From positions 3,584,334-3,648,333 of the forward strand of contig NC_057863.1 in NCBI RefSeq assembly GCF_019393635.1: a stretch of 64,000 nucleotides of DNA, in the 5' to 3' direction. The position numbers were made by a program, and so were the translations under genes. Under the pieces are notes generated by a model, which had not been told where the DNA came from, did not search any database, and saw nothing but the letters and a program-made list of their open reading frames with translations. This stretch comes from Dromiciops gliroides. Lineage: Eukaryota > Chordata > Mammalia > Microbiotheria > Microbiotheriidae. Within the stretch, counting starts at the first letter, position 1, and each line of letters opens with the position of its first letter. Shown in pieces: positions 22,040 to 32,904 of this stretch.

Positions 22040-22130
22040 CTTGTCATCTCTGCCTCTGGACTCTGTCTTCAAGGCTCCTTCAGGGCCCGTAGACAGTGGG
22101 CACTTAATAAATGCTCATGGAGTGAGTGAT
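22040..22130 (+). repeat. L2 LINE 3' end
   Basis: GTAGACAGTGGGCACTTAAT followed by AAATGCTCATGGAGTGAGTG is the L2 terminal series. Confidence 0.55.
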
Positions 22131-22640
22131 CCAGGACGCTCCTCTTCCCCTCCCTCCCCCCAGCTTGAAAGCTTTCTCCTTCCTTACATATCCCAAGAGC
22201 ACTCGGGCTCCTCTGTGTCTGGGCTGCCCACATCGTACCTGGCTACATGTTAGGAATCCTCTCAGCAGAGCAAGGAAGACTTCCTTCTGGTTTCGCATCC
22301 CCAGGGAAGTCAGGTGGCCAAGACAGGGGACAAAAGCACGGAGGGAGGAAGCTGAAGAGGGGAGCCGGGGGTTAGCAGATGGCCGGGTCAGACAGAAAAC
22401 AGACACCCAGGGAGAGGCTGCTGAGTGATGGTGGCTGAAGACAGGGAGAGAAAGTGGGCAGCTCAGCTCCTGTAGACCCACCAGCAGGATGGGAGGAGTG
22501 GCCAGGGGAGAGAAGTTCGCAGGAGTCAGGGAGCTTTCAGGGGGCCAATGCCAGGGGTCTAGGGGGCCAGGCCAAGCGGGGGAAAGAGCCCCAGGCACAG
22601 GCAGGTATAGGCGTCTGTTCTCTCTATCCTCTAGAGTTAG
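22131..22640. other. No gene seen
   Basis: Unassigned. The 179-codon minus-strand frame at 22104-22643 overlaps an L2 end and shows no recognised domain. Confidence 0.4.
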
Positions 22641-22644
22641 CATG

Positions 22645-22850
22645 TGGCTAACTCAAGTCTTGATTGACACCAGTTCCTCAGCCGAGGGAGGGAGGGAGGG
22701 CACCAAACTCCTCCTTTCCATTTCCTTTTGTGTCTGGTCCCTCCCATCAGATTGTAAACTTCTTGAGGGCTTATTCACTGCATCCTCAGTTTAGCAGGTG
22801 CCTGGCACATAGTAGGCACTCAATTAGTGTATATGGAACTGGATTTATTG
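22645..22850 (+). repeat. L2 LINE 3' end
   Basis: CAGATTGTAAACTTCTTGAG, TTAGCAGGTGCCTGGCACAT and AGTAGGCACTCAATTAGTGT form a clear L2 3' end. Confidence 0.75.
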
Positions 22851-22914
22851 GATTGGATCGGTGCTCATATGAGGGGAGTGAAATTCAGGAGAGAAACTGA
22901 GGCAGGAGTTACAT

Positions 22915-23090
22915 ATCAGAGAGGCATCTATCATTCTCCCAACAACCCTGTGAAGCAGATAGCGTAAGTATTATAATGCCGTTCTGCAGATAAGGAAACT
23001 GAGTCCCAGAGAGGTTTAACTACCTTATCCAAGGACCCACCATTAGTACTTGGCAAAGCTTGAACTTGGGACCATGTGTAGGGTCCATTC
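22915..23090 (-). repeat. MIR SINE
   Basis: Antisense MIR: CCCAACAACCCTGTGAAGCA, TTCTGCAGATAAGGAAACTG, AGTCCCAGAGAGGTTTAAC and AAGCTTGAACTTGGGACC. Confidence 0.75.
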
Positions 23091-23269
23091 TCAGTCACAA
23101 GGAGCTTGGTCAGCGTGCAATGGACAGTCCTGGTATTTATTCATGAGAACTTTCCTGTAAACTTGTGGCTTTTCATCAGACAGTGCAGATAGTAATTACT
23201 TAAGTAGACAGCAATACTCTTGGGGGTTCCTATGCACCTGTACCTCAGGGTCCCCTCTTTTGTGGCTCT

Positions 23270-23600
23270 GTGTGCCTCCTCCACCAGCACGGGCCATGAC
23301 ACCCCAGATTCTCACTCGTCTCAGAAAACTTGGCCGTGGCCAGATTGCCCACCAGCCACACCCTCACATCTGAAACCTCCTCTCCACTCATTTGATGCCA
23401 CTTTCTTCCATCAGTCGGTCAATAGATCCATAGTTAAGGGTCTCATCCCTCGAATTGTACTGGCTTCTCACTCAACCTCTTTGCCTCCAGTCTCTCCTCC
23501 CTAATCCATCACCCACATAGTTGCCAAAGTGATTTTCCTCCAGTGCAAGTCTAATCATGTCACTCCTGTGCTCAAGAATCATCAGTGGATCCCTATCACC
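23270..23600 (+). repeat. L2 LINE ORF2 fragment
   Basis: Sense L2: GGTCTCATCCCTCGAATTGT, TGGCTTCTCACTCAACCTCT, GCCAAAGTGATTTTCCTCCA, TAATCATGTCACTCCTGTGC and GGATCCCTATCACC. Confidence 0.6.
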
Positions 23601-24115
23601 TCAAGCAATCAAGCAATCCAATCCCTAAACAAGCTTTTCTTCTGAGCCAGGCACAGTTCTAGGCACTAGGATACAAATACAAAGAAGGAAACAATTTCTT
23701 ATGTCCTAATGGGGACACAAGTCCATATGTGTGTATAGAGAAAAGAAGGGTGGAGAGGGCAAATATAATTAGAAGGTAGTTTGGGAAGGAAGGCATTCAC
23801 AGCGGGTGGGAGCAGCCAAGGTGATGGTGCCCGAGCTCCCTGGGAAAAGGAGAGAGGGCCCCTCTGAGGGGGAGGGCAGATGGAGAGGAGCTTCCTTTTC
23901 TGGGGACAGCCCCTGAGGCCAGAAGGGTGGGCTTTGCCAGGTGAGCTGAGGCACTGACAGTGAATCTATCCTGGGGCCTCTTGGGAGCCACTGGAGTTTA
24001 CTGAGTAGGCAGTGACATGGCCAGACCTGGGCATGAGGAAGATCCCATTAGCGGTGGCAGGAAGGGGGCGGGGCTGGAGAGTGCATTGGAGGCTGACGGC
24101 ACCTCCCAGAGAGTG
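23601..24115 (-). repeat. L2 LINE, antisense, 3' half
   Basis: Starts at the L2 end (AACAAGCTTTTCTTCTGAGC, GCACTAGGATACAAATACAA, ACAATTTCTTATGTCCTAAT) and continues into the ORF2 antisense: TTGGGAAGGAAGGCATTCAC, GGGAGCCACTGGAGTTTACT and GAGTAGGCAGTGACATGGCC. Confidence 0.65.
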
Positions 24116-24290
24116 TGTCCTTGAAAGCCCTTCTGGGCTGGCTTCCCGTCATTCCCCTGAGACAGGAGACATTGGCTGCCTTCTTCCCAGGCTGCCCCAG
24201 GTCTGGAATGCTCGCCTGCCTCCCCCCTGTTTCCTTGCAGGCTGTTCCCTGCGGCTTCTTCTTGAAGTCTTTCCTGATAGCCCAGTGGTT
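24116..24290 (+). repeat. L2-like LINE fragment
   Basis: CCAGGTCTGGAATGCTCGCC and TCTTCTTGAAGTCTTTCCTG resemble the L2 C-terminal segment (CCTGGAATGCCC...TTCCTTCAAGTC). Confidence 0.4.
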
Positions 24291-24299
24291 AGGGTTCTG

Positions 24300-24420
24300 T
24301 TGTTGTTCAATCATTTTGGGGGGTGTTCTTGACAAAGATATTTTGCCACTTCTTCTCCAACCCATTTGACAGATGAGGAAACTGAGACCCCCAGGGTCAC
24401 GCAGGCAGAGGTGGGAGCGC
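24300..24420 (-). repeat. MIR-like fragment
   Basis: TTTGACAGATGAGGAAACTG, AGACCCCCAGGGTCACGCAG. Confidence 0.45.
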
Positions 24421-24574
24421 ATGCAGGTCCTCTTATCACACAGAGAGCAGGCAGGAGACCTGGTGCCAAGGCCTTCACCCCTTCACTGGAGTTTCCTCCT
24501 TGTGAACGCTGGCTCCCTCTCTGGGGGGCAGAGGGAGCCATCTGAGCCAATGGCTTCCAAACCCCAACAATAAC

Positions 24575-24770
24575 AACAATGGCATTTACAGAGTGTGTTG
24601 AGGTTTGCAAAGCACTTTACAGATATGCCCCATTTTATCCTCACCATGACTCTGGGAGGTAAATGCTATTATTAGCCCCATTTTTCAGATTAAGGAAACT
24701 GATAGGTGTCTGGGGCAGTATTGGAATTCAAGCCTTCCGGGCTCCAGACAACCTCTCCGTGCCTCCTCCC
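24575..24770 (-). repeat. MIR SINE
   Basis: Antisense: GCATTTACAGAGTGTGTTGA, GTTTGCAAAGCACTTTACAG, TATTATTAGCCCCATTTTTC and ATTAAGGAAACTGATAGG. Confidence 0.75.
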
Positions 24771-24804
24771 AGATCCTTATCATCTCTTCCCATCAACCAT
24801 CCAC

Positions 24805-24930
24805 CTCTGTGACTTCCAATCTGGTAGAGGACCTGGGTTCAAGTCTCCCCTCCGATGCTTTCTACCTTTGTGACCTAACCTCAATGTTCTTCTAGTTGCC
24901 TGCTTTGTAGAATGGGGACGTGGTGGCCTT
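24805..24930 (+). repeat. MIR SINE fragment
   Basis: Sense: GTAGAGGACCTGGGTTCAAG, ACCTTTGTGACCTAACCTCA and TTTGTAGAATGGGGACGTGG. Confidence 0.5.
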
Positions 24931-25639
24931 GGAGCCCTTCCGGGTCTGCCCCCAGGATCCCCTTCCCAGGTCTGCGGCTCCACCCCTCAGTGGGATGGTT
25001 TTCTCTCTGAGCCCTTGTGGGGAGCAGCTTGGACAGATGTTTCACTTGTTCTGTCTCGGTCAGCTGCACTCATCCATTTAAAATGTGACGCTGTCCATCC
25101 GTGATGTTTCTGATTAATGCTGGAATGTTCAAGTCAACTTGGACGAATGGGGTGTTTGTCTATCGATGTGATATTCTCTAGGTCAGGTTGAGGGTAAGCC
25201 TGGCGGGGTCCCTGGGAAAACAACGGGAAGGATCGAGGACCCCTGAACGCGCATTACCGTCGTGTTTTTCTTGGAAGGGAGACCGGCACAGATCAATCTC
25301 TTCCAGACCTTTTCAGTTTCACAAGACAAAGATGGAGCCTTTTCCCAGCATTCACCTGGCAAGAAGACCCCCCCCCTCAGAGCAGCAGGAGGAGCAAGCT
25401 GCCTCGGAGTTCCGATGGAGGACTACCATCCCATCCCACTGAGGCATCAGGAGGCTGTCTGGGAAGAGAGGCTAAGCCCACAATCCCAAGGAGAGCGGGT
25501 TGAGGAGGTACACCCACCCAGACCTTCTCCCTGACATGCACTTTGGAGCTTCACAGACTTCCAGTTTGGAGAAGTGGTCTCAAAGAAAGGGAGTGTGGCT
25601 CAGGGGAGAGGCCCAGCAGGACCTGGGCTCAAGACCTCC
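24931..25639. other. No gene seen
   Basis: Unassigned sequence; CpG is slightly more frequent at 25200-25265. Two open frames near 25188-25534 overlap in different phases and have no recognised domain. Confidence 0.4.
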
Positions 25640-26351
25640 CTGGCACCTGATGGTGAACGAATGAACGCATGCAAAAGCTCTGAGGAGCTCTCTTTGTTCT
25701 AAGCACTACCCTAAGTACTGAGGATGTAAATAGGCCAGTCCCTCCTAGGAAAGATCTCACACTGTAACTGAGTGAAACCACACACAGAGGAGGAGATAAA
25801 GGGGAGATATAGCTCTAGATGTAGCTAAGCCTAGAAATGCTAAGGGCATTGTCATGGGGCAGATGGTAGGGCCTGGGGTTTGGAGGAGAGAGCAGCCCTG
25901 AAGCTGCAAGGGCTGACGCTCCTCCAGCTTAACAGAAGGGATGGTAGTCAGAGATTCCAGGCTCATCCACATAGTGGGGATGGAAGGAGTGTAGGTGGCT
26001 AGCCAGGCCCACCATCATCCTATAGTTGGATAGAGCTACCTGCCTTGTGGCATATAAAGGTGAAGTGAGCCTGAGGGTCTGAGTGGAACAAGGATTCTGG
26101 GTTCCCTCCTTCCGTCCTTGGTGAGGAGAGGTGGATGGGTCATTGTCCTTCCAGGAAGTGGGAAGAGGGAGGGGACATTGGTGGGAAGGTTTGGGGAGGA
26201 GGGCACCCTACTGCTTTTGCTCCATTGGTGCCTCTGGGGCTTGGATGGAGCCTATTTTTCAAAGACTTCTACAAATTTCATCATGGAGAGTAGACCAAAT
26301 TAGACTATTATAATGGTCCAGGCATGAGATTGTGAGAGCACCAGGATGATC
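25640..26351 (-). repeat. L2 LINE, antisense
   Basis: Begins near the L2 end (TTGTTCTAAGCACTACCCTA, AGTACTGAGGATGTAAATAG, GTCCCTCCTAGGAAAGATCT) and runs into antisense ORF2, with CTATTATAATGGTCCAGGCA just before the next SINE. It resumes at 26516. Confidence 0.6.
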
Positions 26352-26506
26352 TTTTTTTTTTTTTTTTTGGTGAGGCAACTGGGGTTAAGTGACTTGCCCA
26401 GGGTCACACAGCTAGTAAGTGTTAAGTGTCTGAGGCCGGATTTGAACTCAGGTACTCCTGACTCCAGGGCAGGTGCTCTATCCACTGCACCACCTAGCTG
26501 CACCCC
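26352..26506 (-). mobile_element. MAR1/WSINE-type SINE nested in L2
   Basis: Antisense copy with a 19-nt T-run. It shows the AGTACCTGAG variant (seen here as CAGGTACTCCTGAC). Flanks carry AGGATGATC at 26343-26351 and AAGATGATC at 26507-26515, one mismatch in nine. Confidence 0.93.
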
Positions 26507-26515
26507 AAGATGATC

Positions 26516-26765
26516 ATTGTGAGTAGAAAGAATGGGGATATAAGAAAGATGAGAAATATCAGGGAGGTAGAAATGACCAGAATTGACCCCACATTGGACA
26601 CACAGGTTTGAGGGAGCCAGGAGTCCAGGAGGACTAGTGGGTTTCTAATCTGAGGACTGTGGGGAGGCTCTCAACAGCCACATGGGAAGCTGGAATAGGT
26701 GATGGTTTGGGGGGAAAGGCGCTGAGTTCAGTTTTGGACAGGTTGGGTTTAAGATGAGGAGAATA
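26516..26765 (-). repeat. L2 LINE, antisense, continued
   Basis: GATATAAGAAAGATGAGAAA, TCAGGGAGGTAGAAATGACC, then GCTGAGTTCAGTTTTGGACA and GGTTGGGTTTAAGATGAGGA, the antisense of the L2 ORF2 segment LKLNMSKTEL. Confidence 0.7.
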
Positions 26766-26938
26766 TGGGGCAGCTAGGTGGCACAATGGATAGAGCACCG
26801 GCCCTGGATTCAGGAGGACCTGAGTTCAAGTCCGACCTCAGAAACTTGACACTTACTAGCTGTGTGACCCTGGGCAAGTCACTTAACCCCAATTGCCTCA
26901 CAAAAATAAATTAATTAATTAATAAATTAAAAAAAAAA
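26766..26938 (+). mobile_element. MAR1/WSINE-type SINE with target-site duplication
   Basis: Sense copy with head GGGGCAGCTAGGTGGCACAA and a tail of TTAATTAATT then A-run. A perfect 15-bp duplication, AAGATGAGGAGAATA, lies at 26751-26765 and 26939-26953. It also interrupts the antisense L2. Confidence 0.96.
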
Positions 26939-27190
26939 AAGATGAGGAGAATACATGTAGTTGGAGATGAAAGACTAGAAGTCCGGAGGGAGATCAGGGC
27001 AGGAACCGAGTGTCTGTTGGCCCTTCATAGCAGAACTGCTCCAAGCTGCTGAGAGAAGGGAATCGGTATCCCCCATCTTGATGCCACATGTGATTATCCT
27101 TTTGTGATCTTGGGTGATTTCGTATTCTGAACAGTGTGCCCAAGCACACAAGAAATCCCAATGAGGCATCAAAGGTCCCCCAGCGACCAG
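26939..27190. other. L2 remnant then unassigned sequence
   Basis: The antisense L2 continues to about 27000 (ATGTAGTTGGAGATGAAAGA). After that I see nothing recognisable. Confidence 0.4.
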
Positions 27191-27577
27191 TGTTGGAGGC
27201 CAATGACACATTTGACAGGGGCCTTTGGCAGAGGGAGGGAGAAAACCAGTCATCTGGTGACTGGATCTGGGATCATGACCCTTGGTGAGCTGAGGACTCC
27301 TCTACACCTGTGCTTAATTACTGGTGAATTGTATGTTTGATCCCAGCCTCCCCAGGGCCTTGGGTAGGCAAGGGGACTGTGCGCCTCTGTCTAGGGGTAA
27401 TTTTTTGTAACTGCTTCTTGCTGGGGCTTCTCAGTAAATCCCTTTTATAAAGTTAATGGAATTCTATGGGCTGATTGATAACAGGGGGCATACTGGATGT
27501 GGGTTCAGGAGTCACAGTATAAGAAAGCTCTGCCCATCAGGGTTACGCCTAGACTCCTGTGGGGACCCAACCTGACA
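27191..27577 (+). mobile_element. Possible old solo LTR
   Basis: The unit would start TGTTGGAGGCC and end CCCAACCTGACA. It has a promoter-proximal to poly(A)-like order: a G/C-rich segment, GCTTCTTGCTGGGGCTTCTC, a poly(A)-signal-like AGTAAATCC and a GGGACCCAACCTGACA end as in gammaretrovirus-like LTRs. No flanking duplication was established, so this is tentative. Confidence 0.3.
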
Positions 27578-27739
27578 ATGTGAGTTGGGAAAGCAAACCA
27601 AGAATGAGTTTTCCATAGAAATAATGACTTCGAGGCCAGTCAGCTTTCCTTATTGCTCAGCCCAGGGGAGAGCAGTTGTCTGTGGGGGTACCTTTTGGAG
27701 GAAGGTGAAGACTTGACAGCAAGTCATCAACTTGGCATC
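27578..27739. other. No gene seen
   Basis: Short unassigned spacer. Confidence 0.4.
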
Positions 27740-27930
27740 TTAAATCATGTGATACAGGATGAAGAACACTGGGTTTGGAATCAGAGGACTCTTGGGTGCC
27801 GATCCTGCTTCTGAGCATTACCTCCTGAGGAACCCTGGGGAGGTGGCTTGAGTTTCTGGGCTTCATCTGTCCAATGAGGAGGTTGGACCAGATGGGTTGT
27901 TGGGTCCCTTCCATCTCTGGGTTCAGCCAG
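27740..27930 (+). repeat. MIR/Ther1 SINE
   Basis: Sense: ACACTGGGTTTGGAATCAGA, GGACTCTTGGGTGCCGATCC, TCTGGGCTTCATCTGTCCAA, TGAGGAGGTTGGACCAGATG and CCCTTCCATCTCTGGGT are in the expected order. Confidence 0.75.
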
Positions 27931-28149
27931 CCACAGGTGCTCAGTATGGATGTCCCCATCAGCTCAGGTATTCAAGCTTGGCTCCAAGCCTTTTGGGGAG
28001 AGATCAAAGGAAAGAATACATCTTCCTTCAATTTCAAACATTTGGGTGGCACAGCTGTGGACAGATGTTGACTCTGGATGACTTCAGGGAGAGAGGCTTC
28101 CTAACCACGCATCCTTTGAAGCATCTGCTCACCAAGTAGAAGGTACATT
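27931..28149. other. No gene seen
   Basis: Short unassigned stretch. Confidence 0.4.
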
Positions 28150-28392
28150 CGGAGTAAGCCCCATTACAAAGTAACGAGACAATCTTGTTCTGCCGCCCCC
28201 TCTGGGGATCGCTGCCCCTCCGGTCTCCAGACTGGCCCTCGGCTTTGGAACGTGCCATGGGCCGGCTGTGGGAACATCTGGAAGCGGCGCCTCCAGCTCT
28301 CTGCTGCCAATGGAGAGTGATCTCTGCTGCAGGGCATCCAGCGGCACAGCCCAGGCCCCCAAGTGAGCACGGAACTGAGGCACGAGGCGCCG
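28150..28392. other. CpG-rich patch
   Basis: I count 15 CpG dinucleotides in about 243 bp, far denser than the surrounding sequence, with a G+C-rich composition. No clear exon, TATA box or initiator is visible. It could be a small CpG island, an enhancer or a chance cluster. Confidence 0.45.
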
Positions 28393-28914
28393 GGAGGGCC
28401 CCCTTGTTTCATGAAGATCATCTCAAGGGGAACTGACTCTTAGAAAGAAAAAAGCCAACGGAAGCCTCTTCCCCTCCTCGGGCCCCTGAGCAGGCAGGGT
28501 TCAGCTGGGCCACACACAGCCAACCAGGTAGCCAAAACAAGCCACAGACCCGTGACAATCTCCTTCCTGGGTCGAGAAAGCAGGGATCATCCTGAGCGGA
28601 GAGGATGACCAACGGGACAGTGTCAGTGTCCCAAGACTGAGCCCCCTGGCTGCGGAGACACAAAGTGCCCTGCCTGCCCCCCCCAGGGCAGGAAAGGCTT
28701 CTGCAGTTTGCCGAAGGCCCCAGAGGGGGCCTTTGACCTCCCCACTAATTGACTTCCCCAAACCAGCAGGAGAGCCTGGCTGGGGGGCGGGGTATTCCAG
28801 CTGCCAGAGCAAAGGGGCCTTTGAGATCTCTGTATCTACATCCATAAAGATCACTGCCGGCTCACAGATTGCAGCCTGAGATGGGCTGGGCATCTTTCAT
28901 TCTGTTTTCTTTCC
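28393..28914. other. No gene seen
   Basis: Unassigned G/C-rich sequence. Confidence 0.4.
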
Positions 28915-29390
28915 TTTTTACTCTCCTCTCTCCTTCTCCCTCCCCTCTCTCTTTCCCTCTCCCTCCCCTCTCCCTCTCCCTCTCCCTCCCCTCTCCCTTT
29001 CCTCTACTCTCCCTTTCCTTTTCTCCTTTCTCCTTTCCTCTTTGTCTTCTTTTTGTCTCCTTTTCCTGGTTTCTCTTCAGTTTCTCTGTCTCTGACTTTC
29101 TTCCTCCTCAATTTTTCTCTGCAATGTCTTTCTCTGTTTCTATCTTCGTGTCTGTCTTCTCTGTCTCCCTCTGTGGCTGCCTATCTCTCTGAATCTCTCT
29201 TCTTTCCTACCCTTCCTGCCCTCTCCTTCCGCCCATCTCCCATCTTCCTCCTTCCCTCTCCCTCTCCCTCTCCCTCTTCTTCTCCTTCTCCTCTCCCTCT
29301 CCCTCCCTTCTCCCTCTCCTTCTCCCTCTCCCTTCCCTTCCTCTCCCCTCCTCTTTCTTCTCTCCCTCCTCTCCTTTCCTGTCCACAGTG
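28915..29390. repeat. CT-rich low-complexity tract
   Basis: About 470 bp of CTCCCT/TTCTC variants, plus strand almost all pyrimidine. Frames are open on both strands over it: Ser/Pro/Leu-rich on the plus strand, Arg/Glu/Gly-rich on the minus. Neither is a gene. Confidence 0.95.
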
Positions 29391-30233
29391 AAAGCCTCCT
29401 TCTAACCAAGGGAGCCTTGAAATAATCACCTATGTGGATAACTCCTTTACCGGCACACATGCCTTTTTCTCTTGTCTTTGGCTTTCTCCCTGAGGAGAGA
29501 AGCAGACTCACAGAACTCTGGGCCTGGCTGGAGCTTGGGAGGGCAGCTGGGGCTGGAGTAAAATCAAGACATTCTGCTCTCCTGGGGATGTTTCCATGCT
29601 TCTCCCGGGTGAGCGGTTGTTTACAAGTCAGAGCTAAGTCATGCTCCAAACGTAGTCCGGATGTTAGCACTCTCCCAGCCCACCCCCAGACTCTACAGAT
29701 AAATAAGTGGAGGCACTTTGCTTATAAATCACTCCTGCCCAGAAGAGCCCCTTCCTTCAAAGGGCTCAAGGCACACACTCTCCAGCACAAGCACAAAGGG
29801 CTTCCCAAAGTGTGGCTGAGATCACGTTGCTGAGGTGGCTCCTCGTGACCTCTCAGAGGAAGCCCAACGGCTGGTCCCACAAATCCTGCCTTCAGCCACT
29901 TTTCCAGCTTTGTCCCTTGGCCCTTCCATACAGTCCACATGAAGGCCAAGGTGGATGTTTGGCCAGTTCCAAACACGTTCTGTCCTTGCCGAGCTGGCCC
30001 ATTTGCTCTGGTCTTAATTGCCCCACAGGGTAACCTATGAACATTTGTCAAGTTACCCGTGTGTTCATTCACTGTCTCCTTCTTGTGATCTATGTGCTGT
30101 CTGTCTGTGCAGCTCAGAGGCCACCTTCTCCAGGAACTTTCCCTGTTTCCCCATCCCCAAAGGATCTCTCAGTCTTTCTCTGTCTCTATCTTGGTCTGTC
30201 TGTCATCCCCTAAGACTTCACTGTCCTCCCCCA

Positions 30234-30234
<1 letters not shown>
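29391..30234. other. No gene seen
   Basis: Unassigned. The 133- and 116-codon frames at 29432-29833 (+) and 29722-30072 (-) overlap and show no recognised domain. Confidence 0.4.

Positions 30235-30284
<50 letters not shown>
30235..30284. repeat. (CA)25 microsatellite
   Basis: Uninterrupted CA run of about 25 units. Confidence 0.98.
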
Positions 30285-30285
<1 letters not shown>

Positions 30286-30319
30286 CCCCTGGACTGGAAG
30301 CTGCCAAGGGGCAGAGGCT

Positions 30320-30520
30320 AGTTCCTGTTCATCTCTGTATGCCCACAGTGCCTGTCCCTCCAAATAGAGGCTTCATGGAGAATCTTTGGTGATTAAATGC
30401 ACAAAGCCATTCTCACCTCATTCCCCTAAAAATGTAAATTCCTGGAAGACAGGGCTGGTTTCATTTATATCTTTATCATGTGCCTAGCACAGACAGAGAG
30501 TCAAGAATTAACCTTATTTT
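30320..30520 (+). repeat. L2 LINE 3'-end fragments
   Basis: CATCTCTGTATGCCCACAGT, then AATTCCTGGAAGACAGGGCT and ATCATGTGCCTAGCACAGAC follow the L2 tail order twice, probably two partial copies. Confidence 0.5.
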
Positions 30521-30538
30521 ACTGATGGAAAAGCTGAA

Positions 30539-30540
<2 letters not shown>

Positions 30541-30569
<29 letters not shown>
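30541..30569. repeat. (GT)14 microsatellite
   Basis: Uninterrupted GT run. Confidence 0.95.
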
Positions 30570-31379
30570 GTGACTGTGACTTTTCTCTCTCTTGTCACAG
30601 TCACTCCTTATCACCACCTATGAGGGTGAGATTACTTCCCCTCCCCCAATGCATGTTTATGCATTGTAGACGTGCTGAGAACCACCTGTAAGGGGGAGGT
30701 GCTGAAGGAGGCTTGTAACCTCCTTCTATTGGCGGAGGAACCAGACAGAGGTAAGCTCATGGTCTGTCCTCAGTGCTGGTGCTGTGAACTGAACTGGGGT
30801 TGGCAGGATACCTTCCTCCCCTCCTCTCTTTTCCCCTGGCTCTGAGACACGGCCTTGGGGTCTCCGTTCTGTTGTTTGTCCTTCCCAGTTTCAGGTTTTA
30901 GCCAGCGGCGATCCTCTACGGGACCCCAGAGTAGGAGCCACCACAACCTTGGAGCCAGGATTGCAGGTTGGATGGTGTAGTCAGCTAGCCCAACAGCAAA
31001 ACCCTGAGAGGCCAAGGTGCCTGAGGCTGGAGCCCTGTGGGGTCTGGGACTGGGGGCTGGGGCCTGTGCTCTCCAGGAGCTGGAGTAAGCTAAGCTGTGT
31101 GTATACTTCTTACGATACCTTTGGAAGTCAATATCGCTTTGTAAAAACTGACCCAGGGGACCCTCCTACACTTGGGGGAATACCATCAGTGGGGGAGGGG
31201 CCAATGACATCCCCATCTCCCCTTCAGTACACTGGAGCACCTGGGGAGGGGGAGAGGCCAGAGTAGTCACTGTTGCACATTCTATCCAGAGTCGAGGTGG
31301 CCTAGTAGGGAGGCCCCAAAGCCAGGAAGACCCAGGTTTAGGTCTTTTCTCTAGTATATGATAGATGTGTGCATGCATA
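30570..31379. other. No gene seen
   Basis: Unassigned sequence without a recognised repeat or protein. Confidence 0.4.
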
Positions 31380-31600
31380 AAGGAACAAATGAAAGAATCA
31401 ATGAAACGGCATTTATCTAAGTGTTCGCCATGTTGCAAGCATCATGCTAAGTGCTGAGGATAACGATAGTAACAGTCCTTCCTATGAAGGAGCTAATGTG
31501 GTCATTGAGGAAAAGAGCATAGATTGGAGGATTCAGAAAGAGGGCAGATAGAAAGAGCCAGGGGTCTGGAGGATGGCAATGTGACCCTCTTGAGACTTGG
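31380..31600 (-). repeat. L2 LINE 3' end, antisense
   Basis: GAAACGGCATTTATCTAAGT, GCAAGCATCATGCTAAGTGC, TGAGGATAACGATAGTAACA and CTTCCTATGAAGGAGCTAAT follow the antisense L2 tail. Confidence 0.6.
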
Positions 31601-31625
31601 AGCTTCTGTGTCTTACCAGATACTC

Positions 31626-32267
31626 ATTCTAACCCAGGAACCATAAGATCTGGGGTTGGTGGGGGTGGGCAGAGCTCAGAGGTGATGCAGTCCAACTCCT
31701 TCAATCTATAGAGAAGAAAACTGAAACTCTTGGAGGGCAAAGTCCAAGATCACACAGGTGACTGAGGAAGGATTTAAACCCAGGCCCTGATTGCCAAACC
31801 TCTCCTCTCCCACTGCACCACCCCTGCCTTCCTGGGAAGTTGGCTTCGGGTAGAGCAGGGGAGGAGGGGGTGAGTGGTCAATCCCATTAAAAGGAGGAGC
31901 TCATAGGAAGCCACACAGACTTCATTGGAGAGTTGGCTTTTAAGAAGGAATATCCTCACTGAACCAAAGGTGGAAAAGACAACCAGCCCCTCTGAGGATT
32001 CTCCTGCTTTGGTCATCACAAATCCAAACCAGAGAGAAGAAGGGAAGGAGGGGAGGGAGGGAGGGAAGACCTGCCCTCCTTGAGATAACTAAGCCTGGTG
32101 GGGGAGATAGATGTGAAGGCTAGGAGTCAGGGGGAGGGGGGATCCACATTGGCTTCTGAGTCAGTTTCCCCATCTGTAACTTAGAGCCAAATGTTTAGCA
32201 TGAAGATACCTAAATAATAAGAGCAGAGACAAGGCAAGGTCTAAGTCAGGGAAAGAGGACAGGCTGT
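31626..32267 (+). repeat. Inverted duplication, left arm
   Basis: This 642-bp arm pairs with the reverse complement of 36969-37610, position p matching 69236-p with no indel. From 31626 to 32085 I found no mismatch (460 bp). In the last 182 bp there are nine mismatches: 32086, 32098, 32191, 32214, 32221, 32232, 32242, 32247 and 32263. The arm itself is old sequence that includes an antisense MIR at about 31655-31815 (ATCACACAGGTGACTGAGGA, GGATTTAAACCCAGGCCCTG). An 81-codon minus-strand frame at 31774-32019 also occurs in the other arm, but only because the DNA is the same. Confidence 0.95.
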
Positions 32268-32269
32268 GG

Positions 32270-32520
32270 CCTTTTCCTTCTCAACAACCTTCAGTGGTTT
32301 CCCACTGGCTAGTGGAAAATGACCCACCTCCCCAGCTCGGCACTCGAGGCATCCCCGACGGAACCCTGATCTGCCTTCCCAGCTGCCCTTCCCCATGTTT
32401 CTCCCATACGTACCTTATAATCCAGTCCCACTGGACTCCATTCCTCAAGCTCTCCTCATACCTTTGTCCATGCCGTGTGCCTGCACCACCTGCTGAAATC
32501 TTCATCACCATCTAAGATCC
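32270..32520 (+). repeat. L2 LINE fragment
   Basis: Sense: CTCAACAACCTTCAGTGGTT, TCCCACTGGCTAGTGGAAAA, CTTATAATCCAGTCCCACTG and CCATGCCGTGTGCCTGCACC resemble the L2 ORF2 C-terminus. Confidence 0.5.
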
Positions 32521-32904
32521 AGAACAATTGTCCCAGAGGCAGAAAGGGCTCGTCTGAAGAAGAACAAAAAGACTGCTGCTGTGTATGGTGGAGACCAAGC
32601 AGCCCGGGCAGAGGGGCTCCCCCCAAGGTCACATTTCAGATGGAGAAGGAGGGGAAAGCTGGTCATAGTCTGACACTGACTTAGCTTCAGGAGAGAAGCT
32701 CTCAAGGGGCACTGGGGAAGGACAAGTTGGATGACGGTTCCATAGGCAGCCAAGTGTGGAGGGATGGGAAATTCTCAGGGATGGAATTCTGGAAACCCAA
32801 GGAGGAAGAGACAGCAGCCAGTGGGGCAGTGGCAAGAGAGGCAGCTTTGTGGTCCTGGAGACTGGGCTAATGTACACTGGGCAAGTCTGTTTACCTCTGA
32901 GTGC
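32521..32904. other. No gene seen
   Basis: Unassigned sequence. Confidence 0.4.

Noticed and set aside
22104..22643. 179-codon minus-strand frame
   Set aside because: Covers an L2 end and unassigned sequence, no conserved domain.
28869..29670. Frames of 107, 112 and 176 codons over the CT-rich tract
   Set aside because: Low-complexity translations on both strands of a polypyrimidine tract.
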